Assembly: GCF_003428875.1 (NCBI RefSeq)
Contig: NZ_QQRS01000002.1
Span: 310,001 to 374,000 of the forward strand
DNA: 64,000 nt
From: Planomicrobium okeanokoites
GTDB lineage: Bacteria; Bacillota; Bacilli; Bacillales_A; Planococcaceae
Direction: 5' to 3'
Positions 17,798-26,460 of this stretch are shown here, piece by piece. How positions within the stretch are numbered: position 1 is the stretch's first letter; each line of letters begins with the position of its first letter. The position numbers were made by a program, and so were the translations under genes. Below the pieces are notes generated by a model. It saw only the letters and a list, made by a program, of their open reading frames with translations, was not told the origin of the DNA and made no database searches.

Positions 17798-18115
17798 CAT
17801 ATTCCTCCATTTTGGGATTCTACTTGATCTATATTGCTGCACTTTTACTTACGATCATTTTCAGACACCAACTAATATGATACCCGTTAACAATAAAGTA
17901 TAACCTTCCAGTGTCAGAAATGCTCACTGGCACATCCGGTTTCAGAAAGAATTTTCACAGTGGGTTGCCGTGCCGGGAAATCGACTGTTTCTTATACCCC
18001 TCACCTGAAAATTTTCATGAATGAAGAAAAAGACCAGCAGCAAAGATTTTTTTGTTGCATTTGCAATAAAAATAGAGTAGATTTTATTTATACTAATTAG
18101 ACGGAGGCTGTTTCA
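17798..18115. other. Intergenic region upstream of marR, no gene seen
   Basis: About 320 bases between the divergent GAF-STAS and marR genes. The only feature I can point to is a small inverted repeat TTGC-ATTT-GCAA at 18055-18066, about 50 bases before marR, which could be a MarR operator. Confidence 0.35.
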
Positions 18116-18568
18116 ATGACTGAAATTCTGCGTGAAATCGGCATGATTGCCCGGGCTTTGGATTCCATCAGCAATATCGAATTCAAAGAGCTTGATCTGA
18201 CCAAGGGCCAGTACCTCTATCTGGTAAGAATCTGTGAAAATCCCGGAATCATCCAGGAACAATTGCTGGAATTGATAAAAGTGGACCGCTCTACAGCGAC
18301 CCGCGCTATTCAAAAACTGGAGCTGAACGGTTTTATTGAAAAAGAGCCCGACACCGAAAATAAGAAGATTAAGCGATTGTTTCCGAGCGAAAAAGGGAAA
18401 GAAGCATACCCTTTCATCAAAAGGGAAAATGAGCATTCCAATCACGTTGCGCTGGAAGGGTTCACAGAAACAGAAGCCGAAATGGCCGCCAGCCTGCTGC
18501 GACGGATCCGAAAGAATATCGAAAGGGATTGGGAAGCGGTCAAAAAAGGACAAAAACGACATTATTAA
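18116..18568 (+). CDS. MarR-family transcriptional regulator
   Basis: A 150-residue winged helix-turn-helix regulator. The recognition part is QEQLLELIKVDRSTATRAIQKLELNGFIEKEPD, followed by the wing and a C-terminal dimer helix. ACGGAGG lies before the ATG. The gene is followed 15 bases later by a PaiA-like acetyltransferase and then by a PaiB-like protein, so it probably regulates its own operon, perhaps in response to a polyamine or another small molecule. A possible operator (TTGCATTTGCAA) lies upstream. Confidence 0.9.
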   Translation: MTEILREIGMIARALDSISNIEFKELDLTKGQYLYLVRICENPGIIQEQLLELIKVDRSTATRAIQKLELNGFIEKEPDTENKKIKRLFPSEKGKEAYPFIKRENEHSNHVALEGFTETEAEMAASLLRRIRKNIERDWEAVKKGQKRHY

Positions 18569-19093
<525 letters not shown>

Positions 19094-19120
19094 TGCTGTT
19101 ATTCAGAAAGGCGGTTTGAA

Positions 19121-19741
19121 ATGTATATCCCAAAGTTTTATAAAGTGACCGATATTGATGAGATAGTGGAATTTGTGCAGCATCATTCGTTCGGCACGCT
19201 TGTCACGACAAGAAAAGGCAGACCTATCGCGACTCATTTGCCCCTGCAGCTGGTGAAAGAAGAGGATGATTATTACGTAACCGGCCATATGGCATACGGA
19301 AATCCCCAGTGGCGGACTTTTGAGCAGGATGAAGAAATATTGATCATGTTCCAGGGACCGCATTCCTATATCTCCTCTTCCTGGTATGAGCAGGAAAACG
19401 TCCCGACATGGAATTACCAGGCAGTCCATATATACGGCGTCGCCCAAATTCTGGACGGAGAAGAATTGAAGCAGGATTTGACGAAGCTGATGGAGAAATA
19501 CGAGCACCACCGCCCGGATACCGTTCTGTGGGACAAGCTGTCCCCTTCTCTATTAGAAACAGAAATGAAAGGCATCGTCGGCTTCAAAGTGAAAGTGAGC
19601 GATATCCAAGCTGCCTTCAAGATGAGCCAGAACCGCAACGACACGGATTACCGCAATATCATCGAGCAGCTGCGGAATGAAGGCAACACGGATTCCAGCC
19701 GGATGGCGGATGAAATGGAGAAGAAAAGGAAGGAGCGTTGA
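19121..19741 (+). CDS. paiB: PaiB-family FMN-binding regulator
   Basis: A 206-residue protein of the PaiB/FMN-binding family. Features are the N-terminal MYIPKFYKV, HSFGTLVT, ATHLPLQL, and the block SSWYEQENVPTWNYQAVHIYG, which is nearly diagnostic. In Bacillus subtilis PaiB acts with PaiA as a negative regulator of sporulation and degradative enzyme genes; the biochemical activity is uncertain. GAAAGG precedes the ATG. It ends the marR-paiA-paiB operon at a strong terminator. Confidence 0.9.
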   Translation: MYIPKFYKVTDIDEIVEFVQHHSFGTLVTTRKGRPIATHLPLQLVKEEDDYYVTGHMAYGNPQWRTFEQDEEILIMFQGPHSYISSSWYEQENVPTWNYQAVHIYGVAQILDGEELKQDLTKLMEKYEHHRPDTVLWDKLSPSLLETEMKGIVGFKVKVSDIQAAFKMSQNRNDTDYRNIIEQLRNEGNTDSSRMADEMEKKRKER

Positions 19742-19756
19742 GCTTCTGGTTAAATG

Positions 19757-19799
19757 TAAAAGCTGTCCTGTTGAATTTTCTCAACTGGACAGCTTTTTT
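19757..19799 (+). terminator. Terminator of the marR-paiAB operon
   Basis: AAAAGCTGTCC pairs with GGACAGCTTTT; a nested GTTGA/TCAAC stem lengthens it and six T follow. The A run on the other side means it could also serve the small minus-strand gene at 19812. Confidence 0.92.
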
Positions 19800-19811
19800 G
19801 CTTGGAACTTT

Positions 19812-19901
19812 TTAATTTTTTTCTTCTTTATCACTCACTTCCGCCGATATCACCAGCACCAAGAATGCAGTGACGATAAGAGCGATGGCCATGACGAGCA
19901 T
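19812..19901 (-). CDS. Predicted 29-residue membrane protein
   Basis: A short reading frame encoding one hydrophobic helix followed by an acidic/basic tail: it opens MLVMAIALIVTAFLVLVI and ends EVSDKEEKN. The ribosome site is excellent (GGAGGAGGAA, five bases before the ATG at 19901), and the frame closes with TAA just before the two-way terminator. Single-helix proteins of this size are often subunits or regulators of membrane complexes, and the oxidase genes start 300 bases away on the other strand. The function is unknown; coding status rests on ribosome site and composition. Confidence 0.55.
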   Translation of the reverse strand: MLVMAIALIVTAFLVLVISAEVSDKEEKN

Positions 19902-20199
19902 CGGATTTCCTCCTCCATATTTGACGTATGGCTATCTTCATCTTCAGACTTTCACGGTTTTTACATATTTGAGCAATTCAGACTAAAAAATTATATATTT
20001 TCTAATGAATTTACCAATTTATTGTGTATACTTTAATTAAATAAATATTTTAAATATTTCTTTAATTGCATTCTATAGGTTTTTAACGGTATTCTCCATC
20101 CTTTTCAGGAATTAAGTTTTCATCGTCCAACAATAGTCTTTGATCGGCAGATAACAAGCTTCGGCAAAACGACATGCAGATGAAAGGAGGAATTCCGTA
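19902..20199. other. Divergent upstream region of the small membrane protein and oxidase genes
   Basis: About 300 bases, AT-rich, without a supportable gene. A TATACT hexamer at about 20025 could be a -10 element but has no clear -35. The region probably contains promoters for both directions. Confidence 0.35.
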
Positions 20200-20355
20200 A
20201 TGAAGAATGCTCCGAGAGACACTAACAAGAACCGGAATCATACCGATTCCGCGGAAACATCATTAAAAGGCACCTTTACATCCGTACTGATCATCGCCGT
20301 TTTCATGCTGATATCCTGGTTCAGTGTTTTCATCTTATTTTTGGAGCGCAATTAA
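20200..20355 (+). CDS. Heme-copper oxidase subunit IIa (ba3-type small subunit)
   Basis: A 51-residue protein with a charged N-terminus (MKNAPRDTNKNRNHT) and a single transmembrane helix (LIIAVFMLISWFSVFILFL) ending in ERN. Its size, the KGTF start of the helix and the location directly before subunit II fit subunit IIa of B-type (ba3) terminal oxidases. AAAGGAGG lies 7 bases before the ATG. It is the first gene of the oxidase operon, 39 bases before subunit II. Confidence 0.8.
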   Translation: MKNAPRDTNKNRNHTDSAETSLKGTFTSVLIIAVFMLISWFSVFILFLERN

Positions 20356-20394
20356 GAGCGGGCCACTACAGAAATCGGAAAGGAGATTCAACAT

Positions 20395-20862
20395 ATGCAT
20401 ATCCATCGTTATGAAAAGCTGTGGCTGATCATCGGTTCCATCATCCTGTTCATCTTTCTTGGCATTGTTGCGGTTCAAACATTCTTCCTGGATATGGGGC
20501 CGCCGAGCCATGCAGAAATGATCGATCCCCAAAGTGTCCGGGAATCAGAAATTTTTGCAGATCCGGAGCTGAAAGAAATCGGTGATAACGAATACGAAAT
20601 TGCCATCATCGCGGAAATGTTCACTTTCCAGCCAGGAGATCTGGAAATTCCTGCAGGAGCAACCGTCCATTTCACTCTGGCTTCCCCGGATGTGACGCAC
20701 GGGTTTAAAATCACTGACACCAACGTCAATGTCATGGTGGTGCCCGGCCATATCTCGAAAGTCAGCCACACGTTCGACGAACCCGGCGAATACCTGATTC
20801 TTTGCAACGAATATTGTGGTCTCGGCCATGAGTTCATGGCAAATACCATCACAGTCAAATAA
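20395..20862 (+). CDS. Heme-copper oxidase subunit II with CuA site (B-type)
   Basis: A 155-residue subunit II with one N-terminal transmembrane helix (LWLIIGSIILFIFLGIVAV) and an extracellular cupredoxin domain. All CuA ligands are present: His102 in VTHGF, then Cys137, Glu139, Cys141, His145 and Met148 in CNEYCGLGHEFM. Cytochrome c, or a donor domain, would pass electrons here. Short single-helix subunit II is typical of ba3 oxidases. Because subunit I lacks the usual active-site Tyr, this CuA subunit could belong to a CuA-type NO reductase. Confidence 0.92.
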   Translation: MHIHRYEKLWLIIGSIILFIFLGIVAVQTFFLDMGPPSHAEMIDPQSVRESEIFADPELKEIGDNEYEIAIIAEMFTFQPGDLEIPAGATVHFTLASPDVTHGFKITDTNVNVMVVPGHISKVSHTFDEPGEYLILCNEYCGLGHEFMANTITVK

Positions 20863-20883
20863 CCAAAGAAAGAAGGGGAAATA

Positions 20884-22581
20884 ATGGCTCATATCAATGA
20901 AGCACCGATTCTCCATAAAGGAGTGGCCGTGAATGACGCAGCGGCTTCCGGTATCACCAGCCGCGATATCCGTTTATCCGCCGCCAATTTATCCATTGCT
21001 TTTATCGCCATTATGGTAGGCGGGATTGCAGGCCTCCTGCAGGGACTGGTTCGGAGCGGCTTTTTGGAGCTCCCTTCCTGGATCAGCTATTACGCACTTC
21101 TGACCGCTCACGGCGTGATGTTCATCCTGGTGCTGACTTCGTTTTTCAGCATCGGTTATTTATACGCCGGCACTTCCCGGGTCCTTGGCGGACTGGCCGA
21201 TAAAACAATCGCTTTCGGCTGGGCCGGTTTTGCGCTCATGTCCGTCGGAACGGTAATGGCCGCGTTCTTCATCCTGACGGGCAATGCGAATGTGCTGTAT
21301 ACCTTTTATACGCCTATGCAGGCACATCCCTGGTTCTACGTCGGACTGGCGCTCATCGTCGTCGGCATCCTGTTGAATTGCGTCGGCATGTTCATCACTT
21401 ATCAAAGCTGGAGAAAACGGAATCCCGGAAAATTGACGCCGCTGTTCGCCTTTTTCGCAAATGCCGTCTTCGTGCTGTGGGTTTTCGCTTCCTTGTTCAT
21501 AGCAGTGTTTGTTGTCGGCATGGTCATACCTTGGGCATTCGGGTGGGTACCGACCATCGACCCGATGATGGGACGAACCTTGTTTTGGGCATTCGGCCAC
21601 ACGCTGGTGAACATTTGGATGCTGACAGCCATATCCGCCTGGTATGTCTCCATGCCAAAAATCATCGGCGGGAAAGTCTTCAGTGACTCACTTGCGCGTG
21701 TAGCAGTGGTCATTCTTGTGGTAGCCAATGTCCCGGGAGGGTTTCACCACCAGATTCTTGACCCGGGCTTGTCTGTCGAACTAAAATTCCTGCACGTCAT
21801 CCAGACGTTTATGATCATCTTCCCATCGCTAATGACCGCTTTTGCGATGCTTGCGACTATGGAGCGCGCGGGAAGAGCGAAAGGCGTGAGAAGCTTACTG
21901 GGCTGGTGGAAAACACTTCCCTGGTCTGACGCTCGCTTCTTCGCATTGATCGTCGCGATGTTCGCGTTCATCCCCGCCGGACTCGGAGGCATCATCAACG
22001 CCAGCAACCAGATCAACCAGGTGGTCCATAATTCCATCTGGGTCACCGGCCATCTGCACTTGACGGTCGGCACAACGGTCATGCTGACGTTTTTCGGAAT
22101 TTCCTACTGGCTCATCCCTTATTTGAGCGGACGGAGGATGACGCAGACCATCAACCGTCTGGCGGTTATACAAACCATCGTCTGGGCAGGCGGCATGCTG
22201 CTTATGTCCGGCGCGATGCACATCAACGGTCTCCTCGGAAGTCCGCGACGCACCGCCAATACGACTTACAACGGAAGCAGCGCCGCAGCCGACTGGGCAA
22301 TGTACGAAACGCTGATGGCCATGGGCGGGGTCATCCTCGTCATCGGCATGGCTTTGCTGCTTTATATCTGGGCGCAATTGGCGTTCTTCGCACCAAAAGG
22401 AGATGCCGACTTCCCAATCGGCGAAGATTACAGCCCTTCTGACGCTTCGCCGCTGTTCATGGATCGCTGGTCGATTTGGGTCGCGCTGGCGACAGTTTCG
22501 ATTGCCATCGCATATGTAATCCCGCTGATCGATTTTGCATCCGGCACGAATCCAGGCTCACCGCCGTTTTTAATGCCTTGA
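20884..22581 (+). CDS. B-type heme-copper oxidase subunit I with Tyr-to-Asn change in the active site
   Basis: A 565-residue catalytic subunit with about 13 hydrophobic segments. Metal ligands are all present: His76 in LLTAHG and His392 for the low-spin heme, His390 for the high-spin heme, and CuB ligands His239, His288 and His289 (FGHTLVN and GFHHQILDPG). In ba3 oxidases the CuB helix reads GHPxVY, and its Tyr is cross-linked to His. Here the segment is GHTLVN, so residue 243 is Asn (codon AAC). O2 reduction normally needs that Tyr; its loss is a known mark of NO reductases in this superfamily. The neighbours are subunits II and IIa. The subunit call is certain; the activity, O2 versus NO reduction, is open. 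Confidence 0.92.
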   Translation: MAHINEAPILHKGVAVNDAAASGITSRDIRLSAANLSIAFIAIMVGGIAGLLQGLVRSGFLELPSWISYYALLTAHGVMFILVLTSFFSIGYLYAGTSRVLGGLADKTIAFGWAGFALMSVGTVMAAFFILTGNANVLYTFYTPMQAHPWFYVGLALIVVGILLNCVGMFITYQSWRKRNPGKLTPLFAFFANAVFVLWVFASLFIAVFVVGMVIPWAFGWVPTIDPMMGRTLFWAFGHTLVNIWMLTAISAWYVSMPKIIGGKVFSDSLARVAVVILVVANVPGGFHHQILDPGLSVELKFLHVIQTFMIIFPSLMTAFAMLATMERAGRAKGVRSLLGWWKTLPWSDARFFALIVAMFAFIPAGLGGIINASNQINQVVHNSIWVTGHLHLTVGTTVMLTFFGISYWLIPYLSGRRMTQTINRLAVIQTIVWAGGMLLMSGAMHINGLLGSPRRTANTTYNGSSAAADWAMYETLMAMGGVILVIGMALLLYIWAQLAFFAPKGDADFPIGEDYSPSDASPLFMDRWSIWVALATVSIAIAYVIPLIDFASGTNPGSPPFLMP

Positions 22582-22603
22582 TTCAATTAAAACTGATTTA
22601 AGC

Positions 22604-22643
22604 AAAAAAGGAGGAGGCACGTGACTGTGCCTCCTCCTTTTTT
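22604..22643 (+). terminator. Terminator of the oxidase operon
   Basis: AAAAAAGGAGGAGGCAC pairs perfectly with GTGCCTCCTCCTTTTTT around a 6-base loop. The A run also makes it usable for the convergent gene at 22701. Confidence 0.95.
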
Positions 22644-22700
22644 GTCTTCCTCTGTCATTCAGCTAGTCTATGGTAGAAAATCGCTATGAGTTCTGGAACG

Positions 22701-23033
22701 CTAGCCTAATTTTTTAAAAGTGACCGATTCATACAGCGGCGTAAAATGATACAGCGTCTTCAATTGCTCTTTGGACACCCGCTCCATTTCGCGAAAAACG
22801 GGTTCGGATAGTTGAAAATAATATGCGCCATTCGGCAGCTGCTGAATTTGCCGGCTGGCCTGATGCCACGCAACTTCTTCTATTTCCACCCAGACATTCT
22901 GATTCCGTTCCGGTGTCTTGATGGACAGCCGGGCGAACAAAGTGATGAACGTTTGGCCCTCTTCGACATGGATGTCTTTCACACGCGATAGATAATAACC
23001 GATATTCTTTGGAGGCTCTGTCTGCTTCTGCAT
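22701..23033 (-). CDS. Hypothetical protein, 110 residues
   Basis: I do not recognise a family. The protein is soluble and of mixed charge, with a predicted beta-rich first half (GQTFITLFARLSIKT, VWVEIEEVAWHQ) and a C-terminal YHFTPLYESVTFKKLG. AGGAGAAG precedes the ATG at 23033. The coding case rests on ribosome site, length and codon pattern. A terminator-like hairpin with eight T lies in its leader at 23064-23099, so expression may depend on read-through. It is convergent with the oxidase operon. Confidence 0.7.
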   Translation of the reverse strand: MQKQTEPPKNIGYYLSRVKDIHVEEGQTFITLFARLSIKTPERNQNVWVEIEEVAWHQASRQIQQLPNGAYYFQLSEPVFREMERVSKEQLKTLYHFTPLYESVTFKKLG

Positions 23034-23063
23034 AGATCTTCTCCTGTCCTAAATGGATTTGAA

Positions 23064-23180
23064 TAAAAAAAACCGCAAAGAATCAAAGATTCTCTGCGGC
23101 TTTGCAGGCAGCACTATTGTCCCCTGCATTTTACCGATTGCCCTGTTAAATTGTGTGTTAGTGAGTTTTTAGTTATTTAA
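23064..23180 (-). ncRNA. Candidate small RNA or attenuated leader ending in a strong terminator
   Basis: On the minus strand, a TATATT element near 23180 is followed by about 110 bases without a gene and then two hairpins. The first is TGCAGG/CCTGCA (about 23103-23128). The second is a terminator, CCGCAGAGAATC pairing with GATTCTTTGCGG, followed by eight T (23064-23099). It lies only about 30 bases before the start codon of the 110-residue hypothetical gene. It could be a free-standing small RNA or a leader controlled by attenuation. I could not match it to a known riboswitch class. Confidence 0.4.
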
Positions 23181-23299
23181 TATACTAAAAGAAGTGCAGC
23201 TTTGCGTAAAGCGATAAGGCTTTAACCGGGTTTATCCATTAACTCCAATCCTTCAGCAAATTTGCGAAGCTTGTCGGAAAATCGCATAAAACAGCTATT

Positions 23300-23336
23300 A
23301 AAAAACACGGCGAAAAAATTTTGCGCCGTGTTTTTT
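23300..23336. terminator. Terminator of the two-component operon
   Basis: AAAAAACACGGCG pairs with CGCCGTGTTTTTT around an A/T-rich loop. It overlaps the final codon of the response regulator gene. Confidence 0.9.
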
Positions 23337-24018
23337 AAATTTGTTCTGCTTCGTTTGTCCATTTATAGCCGATGCCCCAGACGGTGATGAAATGGTCATC
23401 GACAGGAAAGCCTGATTGCCGTATTTTTTCGCGGACATTTCGCACATGCGAATCGATGGTGCGTCCTTCCGTCTCAGAGTCATATCCCCAAATCAGCTGA
23501 ATCAGCTGGTCTCTTGTAAATACTTTGTTGTTATTTTTCATCAGGTGGCCCACCATCAGGAATTCTTTCGGTGTCAGCTTGATGGCGTGTTTGCGGTAAC
23601 TGAGTTCAAACTGTTCTTCATTCCACAGCAGCCCATTCACTTCAATAATGTTTTTTGGCGTTCTTCTGCGCAATAATGCTGTCATCCGTGCCAGCAGTTC
23701 TTCTTCGTTGAATGGTTTCGTGATGTAATCATCCGCTCCAAGATTCAATCCTCTTATGATATCTTTCTGCTGCTCCCGGGCTGTCAGCATAATGATGGGC
23801 ACATCTGAAAACGTCCGGATTTCACGGCACAATTCCCAGCCATCCATTTCCGGCATCATGATATCCAGCAGCACAATGTCGAAAGGCTCCTGCTCCAGAT
23901 ATGAAAGTGCTTCCTTTGCTCCCAATGCTTTTTTGCAAAGATACTGGTGGGGCTGCAAATACAAAGCCAGTAAATCCAACATCCGTTTTTCATCATCAAT
24001 CAACAGAACTTTCTTCAT
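23335..24018 (-). CDS. OmpR-family response regulator
   Basis: A 227-residue response regulator. The receiver domain has the acidic pair Asp8/Asp9, the phosphorylation site Asp52 in LLDIMMPEMDG and the Lys in YITKPFN. The C-terminal winged helix contains LTPKEFLMVGHLMKN and RTIDSHVRNVREKIR. I place the start at ATG 24018, with GAGGTG eight bases upstream; an in-frame GTG at 24027 would be part of that ribosome site. It overlaps the 3' end of the kinase gene by 23 bases. The target is unknown, but the divergent YdhK and DUF305 genes suggest a metal or envelope-stress role. Confidence 0.93.
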   Translation of the reverse strand: MKKVLLIDDEKRMLDLLALYLQPHQYLCKKALGAKEALSYLEQEPFDIVLLDIMMPEMDGWELCREIRTFSDVPIIMLTAREQQKDIIRGLNLGADDYITKPFNEEELLARMTALLRRRTPKNIIEVNGLLWNEEQFELSYRKHAIKLTPKEFLMVGHLMKNNNKVFTRDQLIQLIWGYDSETEGRTIDSHVRNVREKIRQSGFPVDDHFITVWGIGYKWTNEAEQI

Positions 24019-25399
24019 CCGATTCACCTCTTTTCAACTCAATCCGGACAGTTGTTCCTTGTCCTTGCTCACTTTCAAGAGTGATCTGGCCATCATGCGA
24101 TTCGACGATCTCTTTGGCAATCGCCAATCCCAGCCCACTGCCGCCGAATTGCCGCGACCTGGATTTGTCTACACGGTAGAGCCGTTCGAATATAAAAGGA
24201 ATATCCTTCTCGGGTATGCCCTCCCCTTCATCACTGACCCTTATCCAAGTCCGCTGTTCATCACCGCCCCCAGCCAGTGTGACACGCGTCCCTTCCGGCG
24301 AGTGCTTGCGGGCATTGTCCAATATATTAAGCAGCACCTGCTGGAACCGTTCGGGATCGATAAAGGCGATTATGGCTGGATCACATCTTATGGACAATTC
24401 GATTTTCTTCTCATCGAAAGCTGGACGCACCAGAGCGACGACAGATTGGAAAAGCACATTCAAGGAGAACTCCTCTTTTTGTATCTCAAACTGGTTGTGA
24501 TCCAGCTGCGCCAATTCGAATAATTGCCGGATCAATTCTGTCAGATGGGCAGTTTCCTCCCGTATGATCGTGATATATTGGGCTTTTTCCTCATCAGAGG
24601 CAGTCGGGCGGCTCGCAATATCCGCATACCCTTTTATATAGGTAAGCGGAGTCCGCAGCTCATGGGCGATATCCGCCAGAAATTCATTTCGTTCATTTCT
24701 TAAGCGATCCAAGTCACTTGATAAAGTAGTGATGGCAAACGCCAATTCACCCAGCTCATCGTTGCGTTCAATATTCAGCTTCACTTTGTTATTTCCGCTC
24801 TTTAATTGTTCTGTCGCTTTCTTCATTCTGATCAGCGGCAATGTGATAAATCGTGATAATAAAAAAATTGTAATGATTGTCAGCCCGAGTGCCATAAGAC
24901 CCGCAGCGAGGAATTGGTTTCTCAGGTGGCTGACCATCTGCTGGATCTGATTCGTTCCTGCAAACATAAAGACGTGGCCACGATGTTCCCCATCAATCGT
25001 AACCGGGCTGTCAGTCGCGATAAATTCTTTTTCATTCCATCTCTCTTCCACTATTTCCCCTTCGTGCACAATTTCATCAAAATCCGTATGCTCCAAAACA
25101 GCATTCATCTCAGGTTCAATCGAATCCGAATGAATCAATTCATTGCCGGCAGCGTCGGTTATGATGACGATGAAATCGGATGCAGATTCCATCAGGGCCA
25201 CATGTTCCAAAGTTGCCGGTTCAAAACTGCCGGCCAATACTTCGCTGTGTGTATTGCCTCTTGCAAGCAAGTTTGTCATGACTTCATCGACCCGTTCGTT
25301 GACAAAAGTAATATACAAAGTCAAAAACAGAACCGATTCAATAAGTATGATGAACCCCAAAAATAGTAATCCAATTTTTAATGCAAGGCGATTTAGCAT
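23996..25399 (-). CDS. Sensor histidine kinase (HAMP, HisKA, HATPase)
   Basis: A 467-residue membrane kinase. Transmembrane segments lie at about residues 8-30 and 165-185 around an extracellular sensor domain of about 135 residues. A HAMP segment follows (FITLPLIRMKKATEQL), then the phosphorylated His in LADIAHELRTPLTYIKG and the ATP-binding N, G1 and G2 boxes (LLNILDNARKHS, VSDEGEGIP, GGSGLGLAI). AGAGGG precedes the ATG. It is the first gene of the kinase-regulator pair and is divergent from ydhK. Confidence 0.94.
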   Translation of the reverse strand: MLNRLALKIGLLFLGFIILIESVLFLTLYITFVNERVDEVMTNLLARGNTHSEVLAGSFEPATLEHVALMESASDFIVIITDAAGNELIHSDSIEPEMNAVLEHTDFDEIVHEGEIVEERWNEKEFIATDSPVTIDGEHRGHVFMFAGTNQIQQMVSHLRNQFLAAGLMALGLTIITIFLLSRFITLPLIRMKKATEQLKSGNNKVKLNIERNDELGELAFAITTLSSDLDRLRNERNEFLADIAHELRTPLTYIKGYADIASRPTASDEEKAQYITIIREETAHLTELIRQLFELAQLDHNQFEIQKEEFSLNVLFQSVVALVRPAFDEKKIELSIRCDPAIIAFIDPERFQQVLLNILDNARKHSPEGTRVTLAGGGDEQRTWIRVSDEGEGIPEKDIPFIFERLYRVDKSRSRQFGGSGLGLAIAKEIVESHDGQITLESEQGQGTTVRIELKRGESDEESSVD

Positions 25400-25613
25400 A
25401 GCGTCCCTCTTTTTAATTCAAATAGTATTTCTTTGCCGCTGACCTTTATTGTCAATAGTATACTTCATCAAGCGGGTCATTGCCGTATAGCTTTCAAAAC
25501 AGTTTAGCGGAAAAGTTTCAAGTTTTTGTGCAGTTTCTTCTATAGTCAAAAACTTTCTTTGAAACTCCCCGTTGCCACCGATAATTTCATTGTCCTTGAA
25601 ATGTCATGGTTCC

Positions 25614-25628
25614 TGCACACATTGTGCA
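25614..25628. promoter_or_regulatory. Palindrome upstream of ydhK
   Basis: A perfect inverted repeat TGCACA-CAT-TGTGCA, centred about 57 bases before the ydhK start and between the divergent kinase and ydhK genes. It could be an operator for a dimeric regulator. No stronger evidence is available. Confidence 0.4.
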
Positions 25629-25677
25629 TTCTTTTTGGGTAAAGTGAGAACAGAAAAACATGGAAAGAGGGATTTAT

Positions 25678-26265
25678 ATGCATAAAAATAGATGGACGAT
25701 GGGATTTTTGTCTTTATTGGCAGCATTGACGTTAAGCGCATGCAACACAGGAAACGATATGCCAAACGAAAACATGGACATGGATCCTGTAAACGAGGAC
25801 AGCATGAACCATGATTCCGGACACATGGAGATGGAGCATTCCGGTTCCGGGGAACTGCCGGCTGGATTGGAAGAAGCCGAAAATCCGTTATACGAAGTCG
25901 GCAGCCAGGCCGTCATCAACTCCGATCATATGGAAGGGATGAAAGGTGCTGAAGCTACGATTGTCGGCGCTTACGATACGACCGTTTATGCTGTCACTTA
26001 TACCCCGGCCAATGGCGGCGAACCGGTTTCCAATCATAAATGGGTAATTCATGAAGAACTTGAAAATGCCGGGGAGGAACCGCTGGAACCCGGAGATGAA
26101 GCTGTTCTTGCTGCAGATCATATGAAGGGAATGGATGGGGTTACAGCCACGATCGATTCCGCTGAGCAAACTACCGTCTATATGATCGACTTCAACACGA
26201 CGACTGGCAATGATAAGGTGACCAACCATAAATGGGTGACTGAAGACGAGCTTTCAGCGAATTAA
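25678..26265 (+). CDS. ydhK: YdhK-family lipoprotein (DUF1541 repeats)
   Basis: A 195-residue lipoprotein. The signal ends in the lipobox LTLSAC. A Met/His/Asp-rich linker follows (NMDMDPVNEDSMNHDSGHMEMEH), which looks able to bind soft metals. Two DUF1541 repeats come next, each with the pattern DHM.GM.GA/V and ending in NHKWV (about residues 75-130 and 140-193). Family members are often found near copper or heavy-metal genes. The start at 25678 follows AGAGGG; the upstream TTG or ATG has no ribosome site. It is divergent from the two-component system. Confidence 0.88.
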   Translation: MHKNRWTMGFLSLLAALTLSACNTGNDMPNENMDMDPVNEDSMNHDSGHMEMEHSGSGELPAGLEEAENPLYEVGSQAVINSDHMEGMKGAEATIVGAYDTTVYAVTYTPANGGEPVSNHKWVIHEELENAGEEPLEPGDEAVLAADHMKGMDGVTATIDSAEQTTVYMIDFNTTTGNDKVTNHKWVTEDELSAN

Positions 26266-26287
26266 CGAATATTGAATGCTATGGAAG

Positions 26288-26320
26288 AACCACTGATTCT
26301 TAATCGGATCGGTGGTTTTT
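26288..26320 (+). terminator. Terminator of ydhK
   Basis: AACCAC..GAT pairs with ATC..GTGGTT, followed by five T, 20 bases past the stop codon. Confidence 0.8.
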
Positions 26321-26460
26321 CCGTTTTATCTTTAAAATGTTCTACCGGCTTAATTGTGCACTTTCTATGGAGTTTATTCATACGTCTAAATGGTATACAA
26401 ATAGTGAACGGACTTTTCCGGTGGACAATCACATAAACTATGACGAAAGGAGAAGGTTTT

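Noticed and set aside
23064-23180. Cyclic di-GMP-I riboswitch
   Set aside because: Short pieces such as CAGGGCAA and GCAAAGCC occur in the right order, but the spacing is too long and the paired elements do not match the class.
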